Below are positions 27,086-34,947 of a stretch of 64,000 nt of DNA, piece after piece. Positions within the stretch are counted from its first letter, which is position 1, and each line of letters begins with the position of its first letter. Below the pieces are notes generated by a model. It was not told the origin of the DNA. It did no database searches and saw only the letters and a program-made list of their open reading frames with translations. Made by a program: the position numbers and the translations under genes. This DNA is from an uncultured Bacteriovorax sp. (GTDB lineage: Bacteria > Bdellovibrionota > Bacteriovoracia > Bacteriovoracales > Bacteriovoracaceae): NCBI GenBank assembly GCA_946480715.1, contig CAMLKK010000016.1:1-64000 (forward strand). Reading direction: 5' to 3'.

Positions 27086-27381
27086 TAGAAGCACTCAAGT
27101 CCAATTAGTTCTAAATCTGATTTATCAAAAGCGACAATACAAGTTTCTTTTTTCTCTCTTCCAGAATGAACAGATGAAAGTGTGACGTCTGCACTAATGT
27201 GAATTTCAGACTCTGGTGCTTTTTGGAAATTTAAATTTTCGATAGTTTCAACGGCCCAATCGCCATCAGCTTTATAGTAAGCTTCGATTTCTTCAGTTGT
27301 TCTAATGGCCAATTCTTTCACGTCCCCAGCTGTCGCTGTGAAACTCATGATGAGGACAAAACTAAGTAAAAAAGCTTTCAT
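27085..27381 (-). CDS. Small secreted hypothetical protein
   Basis: A 98-residue protein with a signal peptide (about residues 1-18, cleaved after ATA) and two cysteines near the C-terminus (ETCIVAF and LECF), which may form a disulfide. I recognise no domain. Its stop overlaps the ATG of the HAD hydrolase gene, and AGGAGCC lies before its start, so it is probably expressed together with that gene. Periplasmic location is likely. Function unknown. Confidence 0.65.
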   Translation of the reverse strand: MKAFLLSFVLIMSFTATAGDVKELAIRTTEEIEAYYKADGDWAVETIENLNFQKAPESEIHISADVTLSSVHSGREKKETCIVAFDKSDLELIGLECF

Positions 27382-27412
27382 GTATGGCTCCTGGTTTTTG
27401 GGGCTGTTTTAC

Positions 27413-28387
27413 CTAATGAGGTCTAAACAGGCAAGGAGTCATGGAGGTATTCGTGTGAAACAGGAGAAAGATCATAAATAAACGGGCCCTTTTTTTAGAA
27501 TGTTTTATATGAATGAGAGCTAAGATGGCGAACAAAAGAAAAAGGGAGGTCGAAGTAAAGGTTCCTGTGAGCGCAACCATAGATGATTTTAAAGTCGAAG
27601 TGAAGAGATGAATGAAAGGCTCCAGCCAATTGATTTTGTAAAGCCCGTAGGTAAGAAAATAAATAAGACACAGAGGCTGAAGGAATGAAAAGATGAATAC
27701 CCCAATGAGTGAAGTGATCACTGTAAAAAACGAAACTTTCGATCCCAAAAATAGGCCGATTAATATTTGGTTAGCAAAAAGCGCCAAGATGAATTTAAAT
27801 CGAGACTGATCAGTAAAAAGAAAAAAAGTTCCAATGTATAAAAAACTAATGGCAAAGCTATAAGGACTTTCAAAATAGTGGCCCAAACAAAATGAACAGA
27901 TGAAAACGAAGACAAGGATAGTGGTAGATGATGTTTTCTTTTTCCAATTATATTTCGCGTGAAAAGATAGGCGTAAGAGTGCTAGCCGTTTTAGATTTTG
28001 TGCCGTTGGTGAAAACAGAATAAAAAAGAGAAAACTTAGCTTGATCCATTTTCGTTTTGAAGCGGAAACAAAAAACTTTAAGGCAAAAGATAACAAGATA
28101 AAAAAACTTGTCAGGTGAATACCGGAAGGACTCAATAAAAAACTCAGGCCGTTCGTTTCATAAGCTTTCCTCGTTTGGGGTGAAATTCCTTGTTTCACTC
28201 CCAAAAGAAAACTCATCAGGAGATTGCCATATTCAGGACGTTTGAAGCTGGATTTCACATCCTGAGCATACTGACCTAAGAGCTGGGGAACCCTTGGAGA
28301 TGGCCTAGTTTTCAAATGGAGTTTGTATTCAGTCGCTACCCCCATAAACAAAGCTGTTATAAGGGTCAAAAAGAGATAGTTTTTCAT
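27413..28387 (-). CDS. Lone ComEC/Rec2-like membrane domain protein
   Basis: A 324-residue membrane protein with about seven hydrophobic spans. The segment FLLGVKQGISPQTRKAYETN, followed by GLSFLLSPSGIHLT, matches the ComEC competence domain (compare GLSHLLAISGLHV in typical ComEC), placed at about residues 62-95. Full ComEC is about 700-800 residues with an OB fold before and a metallo-beta-lactamase domain after; both are missing here. The gene may have been reduced to a DNA-channel-like core, or have another role. Proximity to the HAD gene suggests no function. Pseudogene status is unlikely because the frame is intact. Confidence 0.7.
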   Translation of the reverse strand: MKNYLFLTLITALFMGVATEYKLHLKTRPSPRVPQLLGQYAQDVKSSFKRPEYGNLLMSFLLGVKQGISPQTRKAYETNGLSFLLSPSGIHLTSFFILLSFALKFFVSASKRKWIKLSFLFFILFSPTAQNLKRLALLRLSFHAKYNWKKKTSSTTILVFVFICSFCLGHYFESPYSFAISFLYIGTFFLFTDQSRFKFILALFANQILIGLFLGSKVSFFTVITSLIGVFIFSFLQPLCLIYFLTYGLYKINWLEPFIHLFTSTLKSSMVALTGTFTSTSLFLLFAILALIHIKHSKKRARLFMIFLLFHTNTSMTPCLFRPH

Positions 28388-28424
28388 ACCTAAGTCCTTT
28401 AAAGTACAGGACTCACATAAATCA

Positions 28425-28445
28425 CTTAACTCTTTGAGAGTTAAG
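28425..28445. promoter_or_regulatory. Palindrome upstream of nadC, candidate operator
   Basis: Perfect 9-base inverted repeat CTTAACTCT, TTG, AGAGTTAAG between divergent comEC-like and nadC genes, about 60 bases before the nadC ATG. A second 6-base inverted repeat (AGTCCT...AGGACT, 28393-28413) precedes it. The placement fits repressor control of NAD synthesis, but no regulator is identified. Confidence 0.45.
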
Positions 28446-28505
28446 GGTTAAATAGTGTGTGTCATTAGAATTTTTACGAATGTTATTCATTATTTGAGCA
28501 TAGAA

Positions 28506-29351
28506 ATGAACTTGCAGATTCAAGGTTTTCAACAAGAGTATTCACGTTTTTTTGCTGAAGATGATTTAGCTGGAAATGCTTTTTATCTTCAATCGCTACC
28601 TTCAAAAGATGTAACTTGTGTTCTGAAAATTAAAAGTGATGTTTTGTTAACGGGATTACCCTATTTTGTTGGGGCCTTTGAGTATCTGGGAGCGAAATTC
28701 AATTCGGAAAAAATACTCGCACATGAAGGAAAGTTTTTTGCAAAAGGTGAAACAATAGAATTCACTCTTCCCTTTCATATTGCCCTTTCAGGTGAACGTG
28801 TCGCCTTAAATCTTCTTCAGCACTCAAGCCGTATCTCAACTTTTACGTCAAAGTTTGTTGAAGCAGCAAAAGACAGTTCAGTAAAAATTTTAGATACAAG
28901 AAAAACAACTCCGGGACTCCGTGTTCTGGAAAAATATGCAGTTCGGATGGGAGGCGCTTACAATCATCGCTTCTCGCAATCTGATGCATGGATGATTAAA
29001 GACAATCATAAAACTTTTTTTGGCGGATTGGAAAAAGCATGGGCGCACTTTCAGTCGATGCAGACATTCTATCAAAATACGATTGTTGAAATTCATTCTC
29101 TTGAAGAATTGAAAAAAGCAATTGATCTTGGAATCAAGCACATCATGCTCGATAATTTTTCACCAGCAGACATTCCACAAGCTGTTGCCTTGAAAAAACC
29201 AGGAATGACCTTTGAAATTTCCGGTGGAGTTAAACTTGATAATGTAAAAAGTTATCTGTTGGATGGAGTCGATGCTATTAGCATCGGGGCCCTCACTCAC
29301 AGCGCTCCCCATGTTGATCTTTCGATGAAAATAAAAGGACTAGAGTCATGA
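28506..29351 (+). CDS. nadC: Nicotinate-nucleotide pyrophosphorylase (quinolinate phosphoribosyltransferase)
   Basis: Converts quinolinate and PRPP to nicotinate mononucleotide, CO2 and pyrophosphate in de novo NAD synthesis. The 281-residue length from ATG 28506 matches NadC; the frame could extend to GTG 28455, but those residues do not fit the family. Signatures are LDTRKTTPGLR, EKYAVRMGGAYNHR and WMIKDNH, all part of the active site, and the C-terminal FEISGGV...DAISIGALTHS. The nadB ATG overlaps its stop (ATGA). nadA is not in the window. Confidence 0.93.
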   Translation: MNLQIQGFQQEYSRFFAEDDLAGNAFYLQSLPSKDVTCVLKIKSDVLLTGLPYFVGAFEYLGAKFNSEKILAHEGKFFAKGETIEFTLPFHIALSGERVALNLLQHSSRISTFTSKFVEAAKDSSVKILDTRKTTPGLRVLEKYAVRMGGAYNHRFSQSDAWMIKDNHKTFFGGLEKAWAHFQSMQTFYQNTIVEIHSLEELKKAIDLGIKHIMLDNFSPADIPQAVALKKPGMTFEISGGVKLDNVKSYLLDGVDAISIGALTHSAPHVDLSMKIKGLES

Positions 29352-30904
29352 ATCTCGAATACGACGTCCTCATTTTAGGTACAGGTATTGCGGGGCTTTC
29401 TTCAGCGGCTAGACTTGCTGAGAAAGGTTTGAAGGTTGCCATTGCAACTCGTGAAAAAGAACCGACAAATACAAACACTGTTTGGGCCCAAGGCGGGATC
29501 ATTTATGCGAAGGGATCTGAAGAATCGCTCGTAAAAGACATTCTTGCTGCTTCTGCTGGAACATCATCACTTGAAGCTGCAAAGCTTGTTGCTTATGAAT
29601 CAAGTGCGATCTTGGAAGATCTTTTAATCAATAAGGCCCATTCGAATTTTGAGCGCAATGAAAATGGTGAATTGCTTTTCACGAAAGAAGCCGCTCACTC
29701 GACTCCTAGAATTCTCTATCGCGGTGATTTTACCGGAAGAGATATTCAGATTACGCTTTTAAATTATCTAAAAGAAAATTTCTCCAATGTGACTTTTTTA
29801 ACTTCACATACCGCGATTGATTTACTGACAGCGCTCCACCATGGAACGACAATTCAGCAGCGTTACGAAGATAATAAAGTTTTAGGTGCATATCTCTTTG
29901 ATCAAGAGACAAAACAAGTAAAAAAAGTTCTCGCAAAGTTCACTATTCTTGCGACAGGTGGAATTGGTTCTCTCTATCTTCACCATTCTAATTCTGAAGG
30001 TGCAAGAGGTGATGGACATGCCATGGCTAAACGTGCTGGAGCAGTTCTTACTGATATGGAATTTATTCAATTCCACCCGACAACATTTTATGGTGGAGCT
30101 ACTCATAGACGTTTTTTAATCAGTGAAGCTCTTCGTGGTGAAGGTGGTTATCTTGTTAACAGCAAGAATGAACGTTTCATGAAGAAGTATCACAAAGACA
30201 TGGAGCTTGCTCCACGTGATATTGTGGCACGTGCGATTGCGGAAGAAATCATTGAAAGCCAGAGTGATTGTGTTTATCTGGATATCACTCACAAAAATGC
30301 TGAATGGACAATAAATCGTTTCCCAACGATTTATAAACACTGTCTTGAAAACGGCGTGGATATGACAAAAGAACTTATTCCTGTTGTACCTGCCGCTCAC
30401 TATACGTGCGGTGGTGTGAAAACAGATTTAAAGGGCGCGACAACACTTAAAAATCTATACGCTGTTGGTGAAGTTGCATGTACTGGTCTTCATGGTGCTA
30501 ATCGACTTGCTTCAACTTCATTGCTTGAAGGTATGACGTTTGGATATTTCGCTGCAAACGACATCATTAAAAATGTGGATAAAGAAGAAATATATTCATC
30601 ACTCAAAATCAAAAATTGGGTCGATGGAACTGATGAAGTTGATACGGCCTTGATTCATCAAGATTGGTTAACATTAAAACAGACAATGTGGAATTACGTT
30701 GGTCTCACTCGTTCAAAAGATCGTCTTGCTCGTGCAGAAGTGATGATTAGTGAATTGGGTGATGAAGTGAATCGTTTCTATCGTGATGCTTGCTTAATGG
30801 ATAATCTCATTGGGCTTAGAAACGCTGTTGAAGTCGCTCATCAAGTTGTCATTGCCTCAAGAAGAAACACTCAATCCGTTGGTTGTTTTTACCGTAAATC
30901 CTAA
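29348..30904 (+). CDS. nadB: L-aspartate oxidase
   Basis: A 518-residue FAD-dependent enzyme that oxidises L-aspartate to iminoaspartate, the first step of NAD synthesis. The dinucleotide-binding motif is GTGIAGLSSA at about residues 11-20. The active-site region ISEALRGEGGYLVN, the helical capping domain and HGANRLASTSLLEG match NadB and the fumarate reductase flavoprotein family. Coupled to nadC by a four-base overlap, which supports NadB over succinate dehydrogenase. The start is certain from the overlap. No terminator follows at once; the next 190 bases hold only a weak small ORF. Confidence 0.93.
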   Translation: MNLEYDVLILGTGIAGLSSAARLAEKGLKVAIATREKEPTNTNTVWAQGGIIYAKGSEESLVKDILAASAGTSSLEAAKLVAYESSAILEDLLINKAHSNFERNENGELLFTKEAAHSTPRILYRGDFTGRDIQITLLNYLKENFSNVTFLTSHTAIDLLTALHHGTTIQQRYEDNKVLGAYLFDQETKQVKKVLAKFTILATGGIGSLYLHHSNSEGARGDGHAMAKRAGAVLTDMEFIQFHPTTFYGGATHRRFLISEALRGEGGYLVNSKNERFMKKYHKDMELAPRDIVARAIAEEIIESQSDCVYLDITHKNAEWTINRFPTIYKHCLENGVDMTKELIPVVPAAHYTCGGVKTDLKGATTLKNLYAVGEVACTGLHGANRLASTSLLEGMTFGYFAANDIIKNVDKEEIYSSLKIKNWVDGTDEVDTALIHQDWLTLKQTMWNYVGLTRSKDRLARAEVMISELGDEVNRFYRDACLMDNLIGLRNAVEVAHQVVIASRRNTQSVGCFYRKS

Positions 30905-30916
30905 ATCATTTTAAAG

Positions 30917-31066
30917 ATGGTGCTCAAGGCACAAGCGGTGAAGCTTGCACCTCGAGCGTCGGTAGAGTTAGAGCGCTTAAAAGAGAGTATTCCATCATCT
31001 CCAGTAAGTAGGCGTGGCTTGTCCCTCGACAATTATGAATTGATTGCCGTGATCAGAGATCCATGA
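30917..31066 (+). CDS. Possible 49-residue protein downstream of nadB
   Basis: A small ATG-started frame, 13 bases after nadB, with basic and hydrophobic residues and the stretch RGLSLDNYELIAVIRD. No clear ribosome binding site. The same DNA contains GC-rich inverted repeats (for example CAAGC...GCTTG), so it may instead be a structured 3' region. Low support. Confidence 0.25.
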   Translation: MVLKAQAVKLAPRASVELERLKESIPSSPVSRRGLSLDNYELIAVIRDP

Positions 31067-31092
31067 GGGAGTTCGTTGATTGCTCTATGAAA

Positions 31093-31527
31093 TCAGGCAG
31101 TCATTGTTAAAAATTCGTTGAGATTCATTGTTCTGGTCATTCCGAGGCCCTCTGATTCAAACGAGAAGGAATTCGTATTTTCGGAAGCGATGAGCTCCGT
31201 TTCCTTCACCGTTGTCTTACCCCAGATGCAATTTTCCATACTTGTCGATTCAAAATTGCAGTCGTAAACCTTTGTAAATTGAAACTTGCAATTGATGAAT
31301 AGACAGTTGATGAATAAGCAGTTAACTAGTTGAGATCCGAAGAACGTGCAATTCTCGAAGATTACTTCTTCAAAAACAACGTCTTTTAAAAGGCTTCCCG
31401 AGATCGTTAACTCTTTATAATTCTTCGCTGAAATTGTAGTGTTTTCGATAGTTTGGTAAGCCTGTTCACCCAATTCCATAGTCTTATTTGTGAATACATC
31501 TTGAATAAAATAAGTAAGGGTCATCAT
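31093..31527 (-). CDS. Pentapeptide-repeat protein
   Basis: A 144-residue protein whose middle (about residues 45-105) follows a five-residue periodicity with F, L or C at repeating places, as in VNCLFINCLFINCKF. Pentapeptide repeats form a right-handed quadrilateral beta-helix; some members mimic DNA or protect gyrase, most have unknown roles. The repeats are rich in Cys-Asn/Glu-Asn pairs, unusual for the A(D/N)LXX consensus. A 15-base DNA duplication is still visible at 31292-31321. The gene is divergent from the XRE regulator at 31691, which may control it. No signal peptide; GAGGAG lies upstream of the start. Confidence 0.7.
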   Translation of the reverse strand: MMTLTYFIQDVFTNKTMELGEQAYQTIENTTISAKNYKELTISGSLLKDVVFEEVIFENCTFFGSQLVNCLFINCLFINCKFQFTKVYDCNFESTSMENCIWGKTTVKETELIASENTNSFSFESEGLGMTRTMNLNEFLTMTA

Positions 31528-31571
31528 GGTGGCGGCTCCTCATTTTTAAGGCCCGTAAAGGCCTTCTGATG

Positions 31572-31624
31572 GGTCTAGATTATCAAATTAGACCAATTGC
31601 GTCAAGTAATAAAATTGCATCAAG
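31572..31624. promoter_or_regulatory. Candidate operator sites between pentapeptide-repeat and XRE genes
   Basis: A near-palindrome GGTCTA-N11-TAGACC (31572-31594) is followed by two direct repeats AATTGCrTCAAG at 31595-31606 and 31613-31624, 18 bases apart. The sites lie between two divergent genes, one a DNA-binding regulator, so autoregulation is plausible. Confidence 0.45.
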
Positions 31625-31690
31625 AAATATTTTTGCATGCCGATAAAGGTTTCAAGCAATTAGCTGCAATTTTTAAACGGGATCGCAATT

Positions 31691-32257
31691 ATGGCCGAAT
31701 TTAAGCGCAACAAGGTAGAGATGTTCCTCGGGGTGACGAGAAAGTACATGCAAATGCGAGGAGCGATGTCTCAGAAGGACTTGGCCGAGCAGACGGATGT
31801 GGGTGTTTCTACTATGAGTAGATTTCTCTCGCAGAAATCAACCGAACTTAATCCTCAGTTGATTGCTAAAATCACGGCCAAACTCAATATTCCTCTCCAT
31901 GAGATGATTGATTTTGTCGAAGAGGATTTTGCTGAGCGATTTGTTCGTTTGGTGAAGTTCTATAAAGATGAATTGCAGGATGCGGATTTTGATCCGGCCA
32001 ATCCGCAAGTTGCAACTGAGACAATTGAGCGTCGTGAAAATGCCGGAGATAGAAGAGAAACAAAACCTGCTGAAGAAAAACCAAACGCAAAAGCTTCAGC
32101 TACAAACAGTATTCGAGAAAAATTAGAAAGCCTGACTCCAAGACAAAAAGCTTTCATGAATGATTTTCTAAATATGAAACTGGAAGAAAGAGATTTGATT
32201 GTCGATCTTGGAAACAACCTCTTCCAATATTTCAAGATGAAGGGAATGGATATATGA
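31691..32257 (+). CDS. XRE-family helix-turn-helix regulator
   Basis: A 188-residue protein. The HTH_3/XRE-type motif occupies about residues 26-70: SQKDLAEQTDVGVSTMSRFL, then LIAKITAKLNIPLHEMI. The middle (about 105-140) is charged and probably disordered, and the C-terminal 50 residues form a helical domain (SLTPRQKAFMNDFLNMKLEE) perhaps used for dimerisation. A role as repressor of the divergent pentapeptide gene and itself is suggested by repeats in the shared upstream DNA. The stop overlaps the ATG of the next gene by 4 bases. Confidence 0.8.
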   Translation: MAEFKRNKVEMFLGVTRKYMQMRGAMSQKDLAEQTDVGVSTMSRFLSQKSTELNPQLIAKITAKLNIPLHEMIDFVEEDFAERFVRLVKFYKDELQDADFDPANPQVATETIERRENAGDRRETKPAEEKPNAKASATNSIREKLESLTPRQKAFMNDFLNMKLEERDLIVDLGNNLFQYFKMKGMDI

Positions 32258-33027
32258 GATCAGCAATCGCTTTCATAATATTTTTTTATTCAGCTTCTCT
32301 ATGGGCAACTCCCCAAAAAATTGAAATGATTTTTCTTTCTCCTGAAAGAGCAACTTCCTTGCTTCGCCATCTGGATCAATTAGAAAAAGTAAAGATGGCC
32401 GCTTTCACAGCGCAAGCTGAAGAAAAATGTGTACCGATGGGAGATGGATGTTTTCACCCGCAGTTAGGCTACATTGAAAAAACACCTGAAAAACCTCGTA
32501 TTCAGTTGGAAGAAAAACCAAATGAAGTGAAAACGTTTAATGCATTAGAAACCTCACTCATTAATTGTGATAAAAATAATCACTTTGATATTTTTTGTGG
32601 TCAGGAAAAACCAGATCAAGCACTTGCTGAGACAGAAATCTGGATTGATATTTCTTCTTCCTTGCGTGAAGTGGATTACAGCAGAGACCAGACAACTTGT
32701 GCGCGCAGAACGTTTATGACGAACGTTTTATCCGCGTGTCCGGGAAAGGCGAGATTCTCTGTTTACAATACAGGTTTAAAAGAAGTGGGTGATCATTCAA
32801 CAGTTTGTTTGAGTCACGGGACAAACAATGAAAAAAAATTAGTTGAATGGATAAGGGGATCAAAAGCTAAACATTTACTTCTTATCACAGATGTCGACGA
32901 ACTTTCACCAGCGTTAAAAGAATTGCTCGAATCTAACGGTGCAAAAATGCAAGGGGATGGTGTAAAACCTTTCACTTCAAAAGATCTGATTGAATACGCA
33001 AAAGAATTCTCAAAGGTGTGTGACTAA
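32254..33027 (+). CDS. Secreted protein with VWA-like segment
   Basis: A 257-residue protein with a signal peptide (about 1-18, ending LWA). From about residue 128 a Rossmann-like pattern appears: EIWIDISSSLR with D132-x-S134-x-S136 matching the MIDAS DxSxS of von Willebrand A domains, and later LLLITDVDEL as in the VWA core. The first half has paired cysteines and unknown fold. VWA domains bind proteins through a metal ion; secretion suggests a periplasmic or surface role. Coupled to the XRE gene by ATGA overlap. The length of the VWA-like part (about 125 residues) is short, so the call is tentative. Confidence 0.55.
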   Translation: MRSAIAFIIFFYSASLWATPQKIEMIFLSPERATSLLRHLDQLEKVKMAAFTAQAEEKCVPMGDGCFHPQLGYIEKTPEKPRIQLEEKPNEVKTFNALETSLINCDKNNHFDIFCGQEKPDQALAETEIWIDISSSLREVDYSRDQTTCARRTFMTNVLSACPGKARFSVYNTGLKEVGDHSTVCLSHGTNNEKKLVEWIRGSKAKHLLLITDVDELSPALKELLESNGAKMQGDGVKPFTSKDLIEYAKEFSKVCD

Positions 33028-33040
33028 GCTATAGTTGCTT

Positions 33041-34099
33041 ATGTCGAAAAAGCTTTTCAGTAATCTAATCGAGTGGTCTGAGTCTCAATACTCTCATTTA
33101 CCGTGGAGAGTAGAGCGTTCGCTTTATCGCACTCTCGTTTCAGAAATTATGTTACAGCAAACTACTGTTTCAACAGTTCTCAATCATTTTGAAAGATTTT
33201 TAAAGCTTTATCCAACGATTCAAAAATTAGCGAAAGCTTCAGAAGAAGAAGTTTGTATTGCATGGAAAGGACTTGGTTACTATCGACGTGCAAGAAACTT
33301 GCGTAATATTGCCATTCAAATTGTTGAAGATTTTCAGGGAAAAATCCCCACGACAATAGAAGAACTTAGTCTTTTAAAAGGAGTGGGTCCATACACGGCC
33401 AATGCTCTTGTTGCCATTGGTGCCGACAAAAGAGGACTCGCAGTAGATGCGAATTTAGAGAGAGTTCTGGCACGGTTTTATGGTTTTCAATCTGAAAAAG
33501 GATTGAAGTTACAAAAAGAAATTTCAGAATCATTTAAGCAGAAAAAAATCGTTAACGATATTGAAGTGCTTGGTCCGAGAGCTTTGAATGAAGCCTTTAT
33601 GGATCTTGGACGGATTATTTGTCAGGCAAGAAAAGCTTCATGTAATTTGTGTCCGCTTAAAAATGAGTGTGTGGCCTTTAAATCGGGAGAGCCATTAAGC
33701 TTCCCAGTTGAGGGTGCCAAAGTGATTAAAGAAGATCTCTACATAAAACTTCTGCGTGTGGTTGTTGCTGGTGAAAAAAAGAAATTTCTTTTCTATAAAA
33801 AAGCAGAGAGCGAATGGCTTGCTGGTCAATGGGAGCTGCCGACATTTATCCTTGAAACAAACGATGAAACACTTGTTCAATATCCACGCCTGAAAACGAA
33901 AAAGACATTCAAAGACTCACAAATTATTAAAGGCGGGATAACGAAATATTCGATCGAAAATCACGTTGTCAAAATGTCGATGGATGAATTCGAAAAGTTA
34001 GCGGAAAAATCTCACTGCTCGCATCAGTATCAATTTAAAACTTACGACGAGCAGTTAAATCTCTCAACGTCTTCTATTAAAGCGCTGAAAAAAATCTAG
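33041..34099 (+). CDS. mutY: A/G-specific adenine DNA glycosylase
   Basis: Removes adenine mispaired with 8-oxoguanine, preventing G-to-T mutations. The 352-residue protein has Glu35 in SEIMLQQTTV, the helix-hairpin-helix LLKGVGPYTA followed by catalytic Asp136 in GLAVDANLERV, and the [4Fe-4S] ligands C194-x6-C201-x2-C204-x5-C210. The C-terminal third is the NUDIX-like domain typical of MutY. ATG 33041 is preferred to TTG 33035. Its stop overlaps by 4 bases the stop region of a convergent secreted protein gene. Confidence 0.93.
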   Translation: MSKKLFSNLIEWSESQYSHLPWRVERSLYRTLVSEIMLQQTTVSTVLNHFERFLKLYPTIQKLAKASEEEVCIAWKGLGYYRRARNLRNIAIQIVEDFQGKIPTTIEELSLLKGVGPYTANALVAIGADKRGLAVDANLERVLARFYGFQSEKGLKLQKEISESFKQKKIVNDIEVLGPRALNEAFMDLGRIICQARKASCNLCPLKNECVAFKSGEPLSFPVEGAKVIKEDLYIKLLRVVVAGEKKKFLFYKKAESEWLAGQWELPTFILETNDETLVQYPRLKTKKTFKDSQIIKGGITKYSIENHVVKMSMDEFEKLAEKSHCSHQYQFKTYDEQLNLSTSSIKALKKI

Positions 34100-34491
34100 T
34101 TATTTGTGCACAAGAAAACAGTAGAGAGTCCAAGGTTAGCATTTCTTTCAGCTTGGTACTGAACGAAAACTTCCAGAACTTCATATTGTCTTAACGATAG
34201 CGCTCTTTTGGCATCTAAGTGAACTGCAACGCTCAATGAATTGTTCAATTTACCAGCATAAAGAGCTGAATCTTCTGCTGATTCGCCTTCTTGATATTTA
34301 AGTGGTTTTGAACCAGCAGATAGAACAGATGAATCACCAATCAATGTTTCGAGTTGAAGTTTTTTAAGATCTTCCGTCACAGTTAATTTGTAAACAGCGT
34401 GGCTGTTTTGATCGTTACACGTTAAAGCTTTATCTTTTGAAAATGCATTGAAAGAAACTAGCAATGAGAGGGCAATTAAAGCGTTCTTCAT
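34096..34491 (-). CDS. Small secreted hypothetical protein
   Basis: A 131-residue protein with a signal peptide (about 1-18, NAFS). The start at 34491 is set by GGAG 7 bases upstream; the open frame extends into rnpB, which cannot be coding. Two cysteines (LTCNDQN and FLCTNN) could form one disulfide. No known domain. Similar small secreted proteins occur at 39886 and 60857, without obvious sequence kinship. It converges on mutY with a 4-base overlap. Confidence 0.65.
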   Translation of the reverse strand: MKNALIALSLLVSFNAFSKDKALTCNDQNSHAVYKLTVTEDLKKLQLETLIGDSSVLSAGSKPLKYQEGESAEDSALYAGKLNNSLSVAVHLDAKRALSLRQYEVLEVFVQYQAERNANLGLSTVFLCTNN

Positions 34492-34583
34492 AGTGGCTCC
34501 AAGGATGATTAAAACTTGGATGGAACCTAACAAAGACCTGAGAAAAAATCTATCCGCAGTGTAAAAAAAACAAATGAAAAAAA

Positions 34584-34912
34584 CCGAGAGGAGGGGTAAG
34601 CCGGATTCTGTTTGCAATCATCATTCATCTAGGCCTGTCATTGCTGACAAGCTCGAGCACCCTACCCGCGACCTTCGGAAGTGGCCCTTCCTAGATCCAT
34701 TGCTGGATCAATTTCGCCTATTTGGGCTTGCACCACGTAGAGTTTACCTGGTTTCACTACAGCATTACCTGTACATACTTTCTGTTGCACTTGTCCTCAC
34801 CTTGCGATGGACGGGCGTTACCCGCTACGTTGCCATGTGGTGTCCGGACTTTCCTCCCGTCATAAACAAGTTTAACCCTATTTATGGCCAGCGATGATTC
34901 CCTCTTCTCGGT
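34584..34912 (-). ncRNA. rnpB: RNase P RNA, class A
   Basis: Catalytic RNA of RNase P, which matures the 5' ends of tRNAs. On the minus strand the conserved 5' block GGGAGGAAAGTCCGGACACC and the 3' block ACAGAATCCGGCTTACCCC are both present, with internal GAAGGTCGCGGG- and GCAAGGTGAGG-type sequences. The ends are placed from P1 pairing: ACCGAGAAGAGGG at 34900-34912 with CCCTCCTCTCGG at 34584-34595, giving about 329 nt. The 3' strand of P1 is followed by a run of seven U, so P1 also serves as the terminator stem. A good sigma-70 promoter sits just upstream. Confidence 0.95.
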
Positions 34913-34918
34913 AAAGGC

Positions 34919-34947
34919 TTTATCAGCTTTTTAGCCAAAAGAGTCAA
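34919..34947 (-). promoter_or_regulatory. rnpB promoter
   Basis: On the minus strand, TTGACT (34942-34947), a 17-base spacer and GATAAA (34919-34924) lie so that transcription would begin near 34912, the first base of the P1 stem. The -35 box overlaps the stop codon of the preceding gene. Confidence 0.8.

Noticed and set aside
34492..34617. N-terminal extension of the 34096-34491 secreted protein gene
   Set aside because: The extension runs into rnpB and lacks an RBS; the ATG at 34491 has GGAG upstream and gives a proper signal peptide.
34574..34897. Plus-strand open frame of 107 codons across the rnpB locus
   Set aside because: It lies antisense to the conserved RNase P RNA sequence, whose structure explains the region; no independent coding support.
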